DNA of 62,538 nucleotides from positions 1 through 62,538 of the forward strand of contig NZ_JAHLOD010000020.1 of the NCBI RefSeq assembly GCF_018917145.1, read 5' to 3'. Origin of the DNA: Clostridium bornimense. Lineage in GTDB: Bacteria > Bacillota > Clostridia > Clostridiales > Clostridiaceae. Every line of letters starts with the position of its first letter. The first letter of the stretch is position 1. The translations under genes and the position numbers were made by a program. Of the stretch, positions 1-8,061 are shown one piece after another. Below the pieces are notes generated by a model. That model had not been told where the DNA came from. It saw only the letters and a program-made list of their open reading frames with translations, and did no database searches.

Positions 1-111
1 GATTCAATTTTAACATAGAAATCAGGGGGTCGTTGTTTTTTTATGCAAAAAAACTTCTAAAACCTTGATATATAAAGATTTTTAAAGAAAGAAGTGTAAA
101 TAAATTTTACA

Positions 112-528
112 CTATCTTAAGTTTTTGAATAACCAATTTATTAATGAATTAACTTCGGTGTCAATTCTATCTTTGTTCCAAGACTTCCAATGTAAATCAT
201 CTTCCTCTAGGTACTTCCATATATCTATACTTTTAATTTTTTTATCTTCAAATTTAAATTTCATATGAAGATTTCCTAAGGATGTACTTAATGGTTTTAA
301 TTCAAAACTACTACGTATATCATCATCAAATATATATGTAGTATATATGTATTTATCATCAATTGTGCTGAGAACACTTTCCAAAGTTGATTCTTTTGTA
401 ATTGTTACTAATGGAGAAATTACTAATTCTCCAGTGCTACTATCAAATGTTTCTATAACATTAGAAAAACGTAGAATTTCTATTTCAATATATAGATATT
501 TATCAAGAATCATAGCAGCTATATACAT
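112..528 (-). CDS. hypothetical protein, 138 aa
   Basis: I do not recognise this protein. It has no signal peptide or membrane segment. It is rich in Asp/Glu/Lys/Ile and has a Trp-containing C-terminal part (IWKYLEEDDLHWKSW), which fits a small soluble protein of the immunity-protein or phage-hypothetical kind, but this is only an impression. The start is supported by an AAGGAGGA ribosome binding site about 7 bases upstream, with AT-rich TATAAT-like sequence behind it. A 70-codon open frame on the opposite strand in the same place has no comparable start signal and was ignored. No functional neighbour helps: the next genes upstream are a broken ORF and a membrane protein on the other strand. 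Confidence 0.7.
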   Translation of the reverse strand: MYIAAMILDKYLYIEIEILRFSNVIETFDSSTGELVISPLVTITKESTLESVLSTIDDKYIYTTYIFDDDIRSSFELKPLSTSLGNLHMKFKFEDKKIKSIDIWKYLEEDDLHWKSWNKDRIDTEVNSLINWLFKNLR

Positions 529-611
529 AAAAATCCTCCTTATAATTTATGTAATATAATAATATTATACAATAAAAGGAAAAAGGATAATGGGAAGCGA
601 GAAAGTAAAAG

Positions 612-624
612 TTACGTCACGTAA
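612..624. promoter_or_regulatory. TTACGTCACGTAA dyad, copy 1
   Basis: A 6-1-6 inverted repeat. It is the longest of four near-identical dyads in the window (others at 7786, 15124 and 23909). It lies upstream of a small broken gene. Spaced TACGT/ACGTA dyads resemble operators of MerR-family activators, but no well-spaced promoter was identified around it. Confidence 0.35.
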
Positions 625-693
625 GATTCTATTTTAATATCATAATCTAAATTATAGTTTTTTTAAAATTGTAGTATATAGAAAGGTGATGAA

Positions 694-851
694 ATGAAAG
701 AAGCTATTAAATTTCCTTTTACTCTTTATATGTAAAAAATCTAACAGATGCACTTGAAATAGTTATAAAAAAATATGATAATCATGATATTACTATCAAG
801 GTGTATGATTGGGCATTATTTAAAGTTGCATCAAAAGCAACATATATATAA
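694..851 (+). pseudogene. small broken ORF, frameshifted
   Basis: A start codon with a GAAAGGTGATGA-type ribosome binding site opens a frame (MKEAIKFPFTLYM) that stops after 13 codons. Joining it to the overlapping next frame at TLYV gives TLYVKNLTDALEIVIKK and onward to a stop about 38 codons later. The two frames read as one continuous 50-residue protein broken by a single-base change. I do not recognise the family. The alternative is two unrelated short frames, but the smooth sequence across the junction argues for a recent frameshift. Confidence 0.4.
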
Positions 852-908
852 ATATACAGGAAATATTCTTAACAGAATTATATATTATGAAATGGAGGTA
901 ATGGTAAT

Positions 909-1484
909 ATGTTTGCATTTCTTTTAGCATCATTTGGGATAATATCTATATCTATTTATGCTGCATTAGCATCAAGCTCATTGATTATAAAATCGCTACG
1001 AGAATACCTTAAGAAAGAATATACAGAAACTTTTTTTAAAGAAATAATAAAGAAAATCGGAATGATAAACTGTTCTTGGATAACATCAATTAACATTTTA
1101 GAGTTATATTTTAAAGATTCACAAAAAATAGATGATACAAGTAATTACTTATTATTATTAGCTTTTTTTAATATGGTTGTATATTTTATCATAAGATATT
1201 ATATAAAAGAAACAAAGAAATCTATATCTGAAGATATATCTTTTACTCTAATAATTCTTTTGGTTATTTATTCTACAATTAAATGGTGTAATGAAACACC
1301 GTTTACACCGCAGTTCTTTTTTCTTTTTTTACCTACTATAAATATTATATTAGTATACATTTTAACTAAATTTAAATATATAAATAGAAAAATTAAAACA
1401 GTATTAATGATATTATTATCGATATTATTTCTATTTTGTACAATAATATTATTTATATTTTTGTCTCAATTTTTAATACATTAA
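909..1484 (+). CDS. hypothetical integral membrane protein, 191 aa
   Basis: About five hydrophobic segments are visible: residues 1-25, about 83-100, 112-126, about 138-155 and 165-190. A charged loop (SLREYLKKEYTETFFKEIIKK) separates the first two, and a Lys/Arg-rich loop precedes the last helix, so it is a polytopic membrane protein. GGAGGT about 10 bases before the ATG supports the start. No catalytic motif or known family is apparent. The gene stands alone, with a hairpin just downstream, and its neighbours are decayed, so no role can be inferred. Confidence 0.7.
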   Translation: MFAFLLASFGIISISIYAALASSSLIIKSLREYLKKEYTETFFKEIIKKIGMINCSWITSINILELYFKDSQKIDDTSNYLLLLAFFNMVVYFIIRYYIKETKKSISEDISFTLIILLVIYSTIKWCNETPFTPQFFFLFLPTINIILVYILTKFKYINRKIKTVLMILLSILFLFCTIILFIFLSQFLIH

Positions 1485-1506
1485 TAATATCTATTTCATA
1501 AGCGAA

Positions 1507-1533
1507 AGTTGCCTAATATTAATCATTAGGCAA
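1507..1533 (+). terminator. hairpin after the membrane protein gene
   Basis: GTTGCCTAAT pairs with ATTAGGCAAC around a 7-base loop. The following bases are only moderately T-rich (TAGTTTATC), so termination is likely but not certain. Confidence 0.5.
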
Positions 1534-1554
1534 CTAGTTTATCAACTAACAATA

Positions 1555-1665
1555 TTAGAAATTTTTAATATACTCCTCTAAGTTTCTTACATTAGTAATC
1601 CCAAACATATAATCAAAATCATAATTTATCGCATCATATTGCTCGTTGATATGCTTTTTGCTGGT
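1555..1665 (-). pseudogene. C-terminal gene fragment, unknown family
   Basis: On the minus strand a start-less open frame reads KKHINEQYDAINYDFDYMFG and continues to LEEYIKNF-stop. The composition looks like genuine coding sequence, but there is no start codon or ribosome binding site, and the frame opens directly against a second fragment on the other strand. I read it as the 3' end of a gene whose 5' part was deleted. Confidence 0.3.
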
Positions 1666-1667
1666 AA

Positions 1668-1874
1668 TTTATTTTCATAATAAAGAATACTAATATTAAT
1701 ATAGGTACAATTGCTTCATCACTTGTTATCATAAGAAGTATTCTAGATAATTCGATAAACGAAAGATATATGCATTATTTTATAAATTCGCCATTAGAAT
1801 TAATGCAGAAAGATCAATATAATAATGGATCAGCACAACCTAATCTTTCGTCAGAAAAGGAATTTATTTTTTAA
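1668..1874 (+). pseudogene. C-terminal gene fragment, unknown family
   Basis: A start-less open frame of 68 codons (FIFIIKNTNINIGTIASSLV onward, ending SSEKEFIF-stop) begins right where the neighbouring minus-strand fragment begins. The back-to-back arrangement of two 5'-truncated frames suggests a deletion between divergent genes, as also seen near 4430. The family is unknown. The stretch from 1485 to 1980 holds nothing else that I can support. Confidence 0.3.
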
Positions 1875-1930
1875 AGAAGATCATTTGAGAATGAATAGAT
1901 GATATAAGTACATTACTTATGTTAAAAAAA

Positions 1931-1957
1931 TAACCTCAGCATATTTGCTTGAGGTTA
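1931..1957 (-). terminator. terminator of the spermidine-synthase-like gene
   Basis: TAACCTCA pairs with TGAGGTTA around an 11-base loop. Read on the minus strand the stem is followed by a run of T. It sits just past the frameshifted 3' end of the minus-strand gene, which supports the idea that the gene originally ended at 1981. Confidence 0.65.
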
Positions 1958-2056
1958 TCTTTGATAATCTTATAAATATATTAAATAGATAATATCTTTT
2001 TAAGAATTTCTTTACTATGTATAATGTTTAATAATTCATCTTCAATCTTAATAATA

Positions 2057-2911
2057 TCATTCATACACTGCAAATAGGTATAGAGCTACAATGTATTTTA
2101 CATCATACAATATAGAATCTTCTATCCAGTAATCAATATTAGATATATCAACTTTCTTTTCCATAAGTTTTGTATAAAAATCTAAGCCATCTTCAGTAGA
2201 TTCCCAAAAGTCAACGTATATATAGTCAAATTGGCTTAGAAAGTCTTCTCTGTAGTAGTCAAAAGCATCACCATGAATAATTTTAAGTTTCTTATCAATT
2301 TTAAACTGTGGTCTTATATAAGTATCAAATAAATTAATGATATCTTTATTAAACTCAACTATAGTTACACTTTCAACCTCATCTTTAAGGAGCCAAAGGT
2401 AAGGGAGAACTCCTATTCCAAGACCCATAGTAAGACATTTTCCATGACCTTTATCAATGCCATCTCTCATACTCTCTATTTCACTAACAGCAGGAGACAT
2501 CCAAACTTTATCATCTTCTTTTAATGCTGGTAAATCAACATCTGTTTCAAAATAACCTATAGGATGATAGTGGAACAGGTATTTCCCTAGGGGATGATGA
2601 AAGTTCATACTCATCAAAGTTCTTTTTTTAATAGTTGTTTTATCATATCTAACATTACCAAAATGAACATTCTCAAGTTTAATATTTTTATAGTAGGGAT
2701 TATCAGTAAGAATTTTAGAGTCATATTTCAAATTGTCATATGGAATATTATATTTTTTTAATATATGCATCAATTTCTTTTCATTTTCTGTGCTAAGGAA
2801 TTTCTCATTATAATCAAGAATAGATGAAAGATATTCATTGACCTCAAACATTGATAGTAAAAGGTTTTTCATTGATAAATCTATTTCTTTATTTTTTTTA
2901 AATGTAATCAT
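2057..2911 (-). CDS. spermidine synthase-like methyltransferase-fold protein, C-terminus frameshifted
   Basis: The middle holds a Rossmann-type AdoMet or aminopropyl-transferase core. The nucleotide-binding loop is LTMGLGIGVLPYLWLL, followed by VTIVEFNKDIINLF (acidic residue after strand 2), IIHGDAFDYY and FDYIYVDFWE. This is the spermidine synthase/small-molecule methyltransferase fold; the substrate cannot be told. The start chosen is ATG at MITFKKN, with GGAGGA 6-7 bases upstream, rather than a Met nine codons earlier. The frame ends ALYLFAVYE-stop. Removing one base in the preceding codons instead gives YLQCMNDIIKIEDELLNIIH and onward to a stop at 1981, directly before the terminator. The present end therefore looks like a one-base frameshift that costs about 26 residues outside the core, and the protein may still fold. 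Confidence 0.6.
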   Translation of the reverse strand: MITFKKNKEIDLSMKNLLLSMFEVNEYLSSILDYNEKFLSTENEKKLMHILKKYNIPYDNLKYDSKILTDNPYYKNIKLENVHFGNVRYDKTTIKKRTLMSMNFHHPLGKYLFHYHPIGYFETDVDLPALKEDDKVWMSPAVSEIESMRDGIDKGHGKCLTMGLGIGVLPYLWLLKDEVESVTIVEFNKDIINLFDTYIRPQFKIDKKLKIIHGDAFDYYREDFLSQFDYIYVDFWESTEDGLDFYTKLMEKKVDISNIDYWIEDSILYDVKYIVALYLFAVYE

Positions 2912-2934
2912 AAAGTTCCTCCGTAAAAAGAAAA

Positions 2935-2984
2935 ACATGTAGTACTTGTACCGTAATCAGATTTACGTGCAAAGCACTACATGT
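2935..2984 (-). promoter_or_regulatory. leader hairpin with U-tract before the spermidine-synthase-like gene
   Basis: In the minus-strand leader, ACATGTAGTGCTT pairs with AAGTACTACATGT (one G-U) around an inner GTAA/TTAC stem. It is followed at once by TTTTTCTTTTT and then the gene's own GGAGGA. A terminator-shaped hairpin between promoter and ribosome binding site suggests transcription attenuation. No known riboswitch was recognised, and the roughly 100-nt leader leaves little room for a large aptamer. Confidence 0.5.
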
Positions 2985-3021
2985 GTCGTTTCTAGTTAAG
3001 TTCTTATTTAATTCTTTATTA

Positions 3022-3051
3022 AATATACAATATTATTTTACAGAAAGTCAA
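3022..3051 (-). promoter_or_regulatory. promoter for the spermidine-synthase-like gene
   Basis: On the minus strand TTGACT, an 18-base spacer and TATATT place a start site near 3015, about 100 bases ahead of the ATG and just before the leader hairpin. Confidence 0.5.
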
Positions 3052-3195
3052 CCAATAATTACATATATTTAGATAAATATAGCAAGTGTGTTGTTTATAG
3101 CAATTATTAATGGTAAAATCTTCATATAAATAGTGAAAACGTATATGAATAATTTAAGGAAGAGTTCAACAGATGGTATTAGGAGATGATATATA

Positions 3196-3726
3196 ATGGA
3201 AAAGTTTAAGGTAAATAATAGAGAATATACAGTTGATAGATTATTGGGTAAGGGAAAAGGTGGATATTCTTACTTAGTTCATGATGAAAAAAACTTTTTT
3301 GTATTGAAACAAATACATCATGAACCTTGTGAATATTATAATTTTGGAAATAAGCTCGAAGCAGAATTGACTGATTATGAGAAACTTAAAAAAATAGGAA
3401 TAAGGATGCCTAAAATGCTAGATGTCGATATGGAAAATGAAAGAATTTTGAAGGAGTATATAGATGGTGAAACGATTTATGAATTGATATTAACTGACAA
3501 AATGAAAAAATCTTATATGGATCAGATGAAGAATATGTGCAAATTATTGTATGCAGCTGATACTAATATTGATTATTTTCCAACTAATTTTGTAGTAAAT
3601 CAAGAGAAAATGTTTTATATAGATTATGAGTGTAATAATTATATGGAAGAGTGGAATTTTGAAAACTGGGGAGTGAAATATTGGTCAAAAACACCAGAAT
3701 TTTTAAAATACGTTGAAGAACATTGA
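3196..3726 (+). CDS. small serine/threonine protein kinase-like protein, 176 aa
   Basis: A minimal kinase fold. The Gly-rich loop LLGKGKGGYSYLV (residues 16-28) precedes VLKQI, whose Lys is the ATP-binding residue, then a Glu-rich helix. The catalytic segment reads NIDYFPTNFVV, with Asp and Asn in the HxDxxxxN spacing but no His-Arg, and a metal-binding IDYE replaces DFG. At 176 residues it lacks most of a C-lobe. Similar short kinase-like proteins occur in clostridia, and some related folds are small-molecule kinases. AGGAGATGATATATA upstream supports the start. It is a single gene with its own terminator. Phosphorylation of a protein or antibiotic is possible, and the substrate is unknown. 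Confidence 0.7.
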   Translation: MEKFKVNNREYTVDRLLGKGKGGYSYLVHDEKNFFVLKQIHHEPCEYYNFGNKLEAELTDYEKLKKIGIRMPKMLDVDMENERILKEYIDGETIYELILTDKMKKSYMDQMKNMCKLLYAADTNIDYFPTNFVVNQEKMFYIDYECNNYMEEWNFENWGVKYWSKTPEFLKYVEEH

Positions 3727-3752
3727 TAAAGAACATATTTTGAGATTATTTA

Positions 3753-3796
3753 GGACATAGCTAAGAAAATATATTGTTCTCAGCATGTCCTGTTTT
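3753..3796 (+). terminator. terminator shared by the kinase-like gene and the EamA remnant
   Basis: GGACATAGCTAAGAA pairs with TTCTCAGCATGTCC (one bulge, one mismatch or G-U) and is followed by TGTTTT. It lies between convergent genes. Confidence 0.6.
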
Positions 3797-3806
3797 ACAA
3801 AGAATG

Positions 3807-4427
3807 TTATGATTCCGATGAAAAAGATAGGATTACCACTGTTAATATAATACAAAGTGTACCCAAAAATTCAGAAAAACCAAAGGGAACTTTTAACCAG
3901 AATATAGATAAAAAGGTAGCAGATAATGGTTCAACACAACTTAATATACTTGATTCTGTTGGTAGAAGATATTTTAAGCTTTCTAAATAACAATAGAATG
4001 CAATAAGTGTACCAAAAACAACTACAAATACTATTCCCAGTATAGAAGAAATACATAATTCACCTACAAAATTAAATGGAGAATGTATAAAACTAAAAGT
4101 TATTCCACCAATAAGCATTCCCCATCCAACGATAGTTATAGAACCGTACTCTTTAAGAAGAGCAACTGGTTGTAAGGTGTATATTGCAGCACAAATTGCA
4201 GAAGATATTCCCCAGAACAATCCTAGCTTTGAGAGTGATAAGCTTTGAATATCGCCACTTGTTATTATAAAGAAAGTTCCTGTAAGAGCTAAAAGTATTG
4301 CAATTAACTGTTTAACATTAGGTAGCTTTTTATTATGAACAACTAAGTAGCAAGTTATAATAACTGGAGATAAATATTGAAGAATAGTAGCAGTTGCAGC
4401 ATTACCATGGTTAATGGCAGCAAACAT
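3807..4427 (-). pseudogene. EamA (DMT superfamily) transporter, N-terminus deleted
   Basis: The remaining 206 residues hold about six or seven hydrophobic helices. They match the second half of an EamA drug/metabolite transporter: the AAINHGNAATATILQYLSPV stretch normally lies about 90 residues into these 290-300 residue proteins, and the second EamA repeat follows to a normal end. The 5' part, including the first helices and any ribosome binding site, is missing. The frame starts at a Met that is not a true start and abuts an AraC-type fragment on the other strand that has also lost its 5' end. This is the classic product of a deletion spanning a divergent transporter/regulator pair. Function is probably lost. 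Confidence 0.8.
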
Positions 4428-4659
4428 TAGTAAAAGTGAATGTTGCAGAAGTTTTAAAAGAGTTCTAAAAATGACTCCTTTTAATTATTTAAAGGAGTAC
4501 AGAGTTTTGCAATCAAATAATTATCTTAGCAATAGCGATGAATCAATATCAAATATAGCCTTTAAGGTGGGGTTTAATGGAATAAGTTATTATGGCAAGG
4601 TGTTTAAAGAGCATATGAACTGTAGTCCATCTCAATATAGAATGAATCATAAAAAATAA
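4426..4659 (+). pseudogene. AraC-family regulator, only the C-terminal DNA-binding domain left
   Basis: ISKSECCRSFKRVLKMTPFN, YLSNSDESISNIAFKVGFNG, ISYYGKVFKEHMNCSPSQYR is the standard second half of an AraC/XylS HTH domain, including the GF-S-Y-F-K signature. The effector domain and the first helix-turn-helix are absent. No ribosome binding site precedes the apparent start, which lies inside the antisense of the neighbouring transporter remnant. The intact gene was probably the divergently transcribed regulator of that transporter. The remaining piece is unlikely to be expressed. Confidence 0.8.
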
Positions 4660-4668
4660 AACTTTTAT

Positions 4669-4738
4669 GCTACATTTTTAGCAATAAATTTGACTTTATT
4701 TCAAGTTAGATAATTATTTGCAGAATGTAGCTTTTTTG
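4669..4738 (+). terminator. possible terminator after the AraC remnant
   Basis: GCTACATT pairs with AATGTAGC across a loop of about 47 bases, and the second arm is followed by TTTTTTG. The long loop lowers confidence. Confidence 0.4.
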
Positions 4739-4839
4739 ATTATATAGTTATTAAAAGTAAACATATTGATAGCAATAAAAGGAAATGATAAGATTTAAGT
4801 ATAACAATTAAGGGATTTTATGTAGAAAGGGTATATGAT

Positions 4840-5205
4840 ATGGAAAGAGATAATGTTAAAAAAATAATTAAAGATTGGATTATGAGAGTAAATGATGAGA
4901 ATATTTTGCCTGAGGATATTACAGCGCTAAATTTTGGACTATACGAGCCTTATGGTATAGAGTTAATAGGTTCAGAAAGTTATGATGAAGAAGATGATGA
5001 TTGGGCTTGTGAGGAAGATTTTATACCAGATGAAAGAGATTGTCCTGATCTTAATATAGATGATAAATATGACTGGGAAACTGTACTTAATGAAATAGTT
5101 ATTATTCTAAAAGAATTAGTTGAAGAACTAGAAGAATTACCACTTTTGAATGTAGATCATATTACTACAGGTTTTTCTGATGGGGATCTTGTTGTTGTTA
5201 AATAA
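4840..5205 (+). CDS. acidic hypothetical protein, 121 aa
   Basis: A soluble, very acidic protein. A run of Asp/Glu (residues about 48-70, EEDDDWACEEDFIPDERDCP) is followed by a predicted amphipathic helix (WETVLNEIVIILKELVEELE) and a C-terminal segment ending DGDLVVVK. It resembles clostridial single-domain proteins of the bacterial immunity or SUKH-like type in size and composition, but no family motif allows a firm call. AGAAAGGG lies about 9 bases before the ATG. It is a single gene, with no obvious toxin partner next to it. Confidence 0.65.
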   Translation: MERDNVKKIIKDWIMRVNDENILPEDITALNFGLYEPYGIELIGSESYDEEDDDWACEEDFIPDERDCPDLNIDDKYDWETVLNEIVIILKELVEELEELPLLNVDHITTGFSDGDLVVVK

Positions 5206-5343
5206 TAAAATATAATGCAAATAAAAACAGTTTAAAGGTATATGACGATATTGATACTAAATTATATAACAATATAAGAACCATTTATTTAATAGTATCT
5301 TATTATTTAGAATTGTAACATTATGTGAGGGAGTATTTATATT

Positions 5344-5739
5344 ATGATTACAATAAGAAAAGCTAATAAAGATGATGCAAGGAAGTTGAAAGAAGTTTCA
5401 GATAAAGCATTTTTATCTGATTATGTGAAATATGGAGAACGTCCAGGGTATGGACAAACTATTGAGAAAATTTGTACAACAATGGTTGAGCCGAAAAGAG
5501 ATGTATTTGCATTTTTATGTGATGATGAAATAGTTGGTAAGATAAGTATAGTGAAAGAAAATAGAGAAAAAAATTATTTAGGATGTCTTTGTATAATTCC
5601 GGAATACGAAAATCGAGGTATAGGTCAGAAAGCTATACGATATATAGAAAACTAATACCAATATGTTAAATGCTGGTATTTGATAACACCAGCAGATAAA
5701 TTAAGAAATCATCATTTTTATAAAAAAGGAATTCATTGA
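5344..5739 (+). pseudogene. GNAT acetyltransferase, nonsense mutation
   Basis: The frame starts well (ribosome binding site GAGGGAG). It covers the N-terminal GNAT helices, FLCDDEIVGKISIV and the acetyl-CoA-binding motif IIPEYENRGIGQKAIRYIEN, then meets a TAA. Reading through, the same frame continues YQYVKCWYLITPADKLRNHH, FYKK, which is the expected GNAT C-terminal beta-strand/helix. The stop is therefore an in-frame nonsense change, not the natural end. A second lesion after FYKK shifts the reading into the next fragment. Two separate hits indicate a dead gene, although the truncated 103-residue product could still be made. Confidence 0.75.
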
Positions 5740-5827
5740 TAAATGTGTAGATTTATATATAGCAACATTTTCTAAGGAACCTTGGAATGATGTTTACGAA
5801 TCTAGAGAACAAGCAGTAAAATTATAG
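5729..5827 (+). pseudogene. short GNAT-like N-terminal fragment
   Basis: A start-less 32-codon frame reads DKCVDLYIATFSKEPWNDVY and ends REQAVKL-stop. The LYI-x-F-x-EPWND pattern is typical of the first helix region of another GNAT enzyme class. It is fused behind the damaged end of the preceding GNAT pseudogene, so it is probably either the leftover of a second acetyltransferase or the product of a recombination between two. Confidence 0.4.
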
Positions 5828-5859
5828 ATTAGAATAATAATATATAAGGGTATGGTGAT

Positions 5860-6696
5860 ATGAATAAATTTAAAATAGCCGTTGTACAACGAAAATCAAA
5901 TGGTCGTGACATGGCTAAGAACGTAGAGATGATTATTAATATAATGAAGGAAGCAAAATATTCTGGAGCTGATGTGGTTCTTTTTCCAGAATGTTTTATA
6001 ACAGGATATGAACTTCCTATTACAAATGAAGAAGCGATATTAGAAGGTTGTGATTTTATAAAAAGTATCTGCATAAAAGCTGTTGAATTAAAGATAGGAG
6101 TAGTAGCTACAGCACTTACCAAAGGAGCAAAAAAACCACGTAACAGTGCGTTTTTAATTGATAAATCTGGGGAAATAATAATGAAATATGATAAAGTACA
6201 TACCTGCGACTTTGCAGATGAAAGTTGTCTTGAAAGTGGAGATGAATTTAAAGTAGGTGATTTTCATGGGGTTAAGATTGGAATTATGATATGTTATGAC
6301 AGAGAATATCCTGAAAGTGCACGGGTATTAATGATGAAAGGTGCTGAGTTAATATTAGTACCAAATGATTGTGGTGCAATGAGACCTCGTATTCAAGCAT
6401 TATCAACAAGAGCATATGAAAATATGGCTGGTGTAATAATGGCAAATCCACCAGGAGAAAATGCTGGATGTTCCTGCGCATTTTCTCCAATATGTTGGGA
6501 TGAAGATGGAAATTGCGTTGATAATACAATATTCATAGGTGATGAGTTAACATCAAAAATATATTATGCAGAATTTGATTTAGAAAGACTACGTAAATAT
6601 AGAAGTTCTGAAATGATGGGTAATACTTTTAGGAAGGTAAAGGCCTATTCAGAATTGCTTAACCCAGAAATAAAGGCACCGTTTATACGAGATTAA
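5860..6696 (+). CDS. carbon-nitrogen hydrolase (nitrilase superfamily), 278 aa
   Basis: The catalytic triad of the nitrilase/amidase fold is complete: Glu44 in LFPECF, Lys112 in KYDKVHTCDF and Cys145 in IMICYDREYPE. The length matches the family. These cytosolic enzymes hydrolyse amides, nitriles or carbamoyl groups. This one has the aliphatic-amidase/N-carbamoylputrescine-amidase style Cys motif (CYDREYPE), but the substrate cannot be assigned. GGGTATGGTGAT precedes the ATG, and the ORF begins after the GNAT debris. It is apparently monocistronic. Internal frames on the other strand are shadows. Confidence 0.88.
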   Translation: MNKFKIAVVQRKSNGRDMAKNVEMIINIMKEAKYSGADVVLFPECFITGYELPITNEEAILEGCDFIKSICIKAVELKIGVVATALTKGAKKPRNSAFLIDKSGEIIMKYDKVHTCDFADESCLESGDEFKVGDFHGVKIGIMICYDREYPESARVLMMKGAELILVPNDCGAMRPRIQALSTRAYENMAGVIMANPPGENAGCSCAFSPICWDEDGNCVDNTIFIGDELTSKIYYAEFDLERLRKYRSSEMMGNTFRKVKAYSELLNPEIKAPFIRD

Positions 6697-6853
6697 TTAT
6701 GGATAAAATAATAGTAATTTGGCAAGAAATCAAGTGTATTTTCAGGAAAAATATTTTGATTTTGAAATTATTATGTAGTATGAAATTGAATGTTATAACT
6801 AAAGAAAATACCACTAATTACTTATTTTATGATCAAAGAAATGGGGAACATAA

Positions 6854-7357
6854 ATGAAAATAATATTTCTAGATATTGATGGTGTAATGAACTCTGAACT
6901 TTGGAATAAAGACAACGAAATGGAAATTAGCAAAGGTAAATTTATTGATTCGGAAAAGGTTAGACTTTTATCTAAAATTATTAATGAAACAAAAGCTAAG
7001 ATTGTTTTACATTCTGGTTGGAGATTTTGGTTTGATGGCAATATAATGCCATTAAGAAAAGAAGCAGAATATCTTGTAGAAGTATTTAAGAATTATGATT
7101 TAAATATATATGATAAAACACCAGATTTGACAACTGTTGAAATTGGAAAATCTAAAAAATTTAGTCTAGTAAAGGCACAAGAAATTCTATTATGGTTAGA
7201 TCAACATGATAATATTGAAAAATACGTAATTCTTGATGATTTAGATTTAAGTAATAAGGAAATTGAAATGTTTCAGATAAAGACAGATGGAGTTAGAGGG
7301 TTAACAAAAGAAAATGTGGAAGAGGCTATAAAAATGCTTAACTATTATGACATCTAG
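6854..7357 (+). CDS. HAD-superfamily phosphatase of the HAD_SAK type, 167 aa
   Basis: The N-terminus IIFLDIDGVMNSE carries the DxD nucleophile pair (Asp7, Asp9). LHSGWRFW matches the motif-II Ser/Thr region typical of the HAD domains named after Swiss Army Knife RNA-repair proteins, and KYVILDDLDL supplies the motif-IV acidic residues. Size and motif order fit that small HAD family. The role is not established: nucleotide or RNA 5'/3' end phosphatase activity is possible from family naming. A ribosome binding site (GGGGAACATAA) precedes the ATG. It stands alone between an enzyme gene and a GNAT pseudogene. Confidence 0.75.
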   Translation: MKIIFLDIDGVMNSELWNKDNEMEISKGKFIDSEKVRLLSKIINETKAKIVLHSGWRFWFDGNIMPLRKEAEYLVEVFKNYDLNIYDKTPDLTTVEIGKSKKFSLVKAQEILLWLDQHDNIEKYVILDDLDLSNKEIEMFQIKTDGVRGLTKENVEEAIKMLNYYDI

Positions 7358-7409
7358 GGTTAATAGTACATTTTGATGGAGGAATTAATTACTTTAGGGG
7401 ATATGTCTT

Positions 7410-7758
7410 ATGGAAAAATCATTTATAGATAGTACAATTAAGGAATATTTGGCAGAACAGTTTTTTTGTCATTTATCAGTATTAGATCAGGATAATACTA
7501 TCTTTACTATAAATAGTTTAAGTAAATTACCATTTATTAAAATTATGACATTTAATAAATGTGTAATTATAAATACATCTGAATCTATACATTATTAAAC
7601 AAGGTATTGTTCCTTTTTACTCTGCGTCAGTAACTAATCTTGGTTCTCAGATGGTTGCTAATCGTAGTGGTTACATACCATATTGGATTGATACATATGG
7701 TAATATACTTGATGGTAGTTCACCTTATAATACTTTTGTTAATAATTTAAAATTATAG
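7410..7758 (+). pseudogene. GNAT-type acetyltransferase with internal deletion
   Basis: The first 60 codons (SFIDSTIKEYLAEQFFCHLS, FTINSLSKLPFIKI) match the N-terminal part of a clostridial GNAT family. The frame then breaks. A second open frame (GIVPFYSASVTNLGSQMVAN, RSGYIPYWIDTYGNI) gives the C-terminal part of the same enzyme type, with the characteristic FYS-x-S-V-T-N-x-x-S acetyl-CoA-binding stretch. Roughly 100 codons between the two are missing. A ribosome binding site is present, so a 62-residue stub could be translated, but no activity is expected. Confidence 0.7.
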
Positions 7759-7785
7759 AATAGATTATTAGTATAAATTAATTTA

Positions 7786-7796
7786 TACGTCACGTA
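7786..7796. promoter_or_regulatory. TACGTCACGTA dyad, copy 2
   Basis: A 5-1-5 inverted repeat just downstream of the GNAT pseudogene, upstream of an AAAGGAGATG ribosome-binding-site-like sequence that is not followed by a long frame. It may be the relic of a regulated promoter. Confidence 0.35.
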
Positions 7797-8061
7797 CATT
7801 TTAGAATTCACAAGATAAAGGAGATGCGATTGTTATATTAGTTATTTTATGAATGAAATAGCAAAAAAGAAATGAAGGGAAAATAAAAAAATATAATTAA
7901 TAAGTTGACTTCTTGATGTTATAATGAAATGAATAGAGATAATAATTAAAATATAAGATGTATAGTAATTATTTTAGTAATATAAAATATGTAGTTTATG
8001 TATAGATTGGGATATAAGAACAATTTTTCATAAGATAAATAGTTAGGAGGCGAGTACCAGA

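Noticed and set aside
7900-7945. TTGACT followed by TATAAT ahead of the first Fic gene
   Set aside because: The spacer is only 9 bases, so the two hexamers cannot be one promoter; the TATAAT alone may be used.
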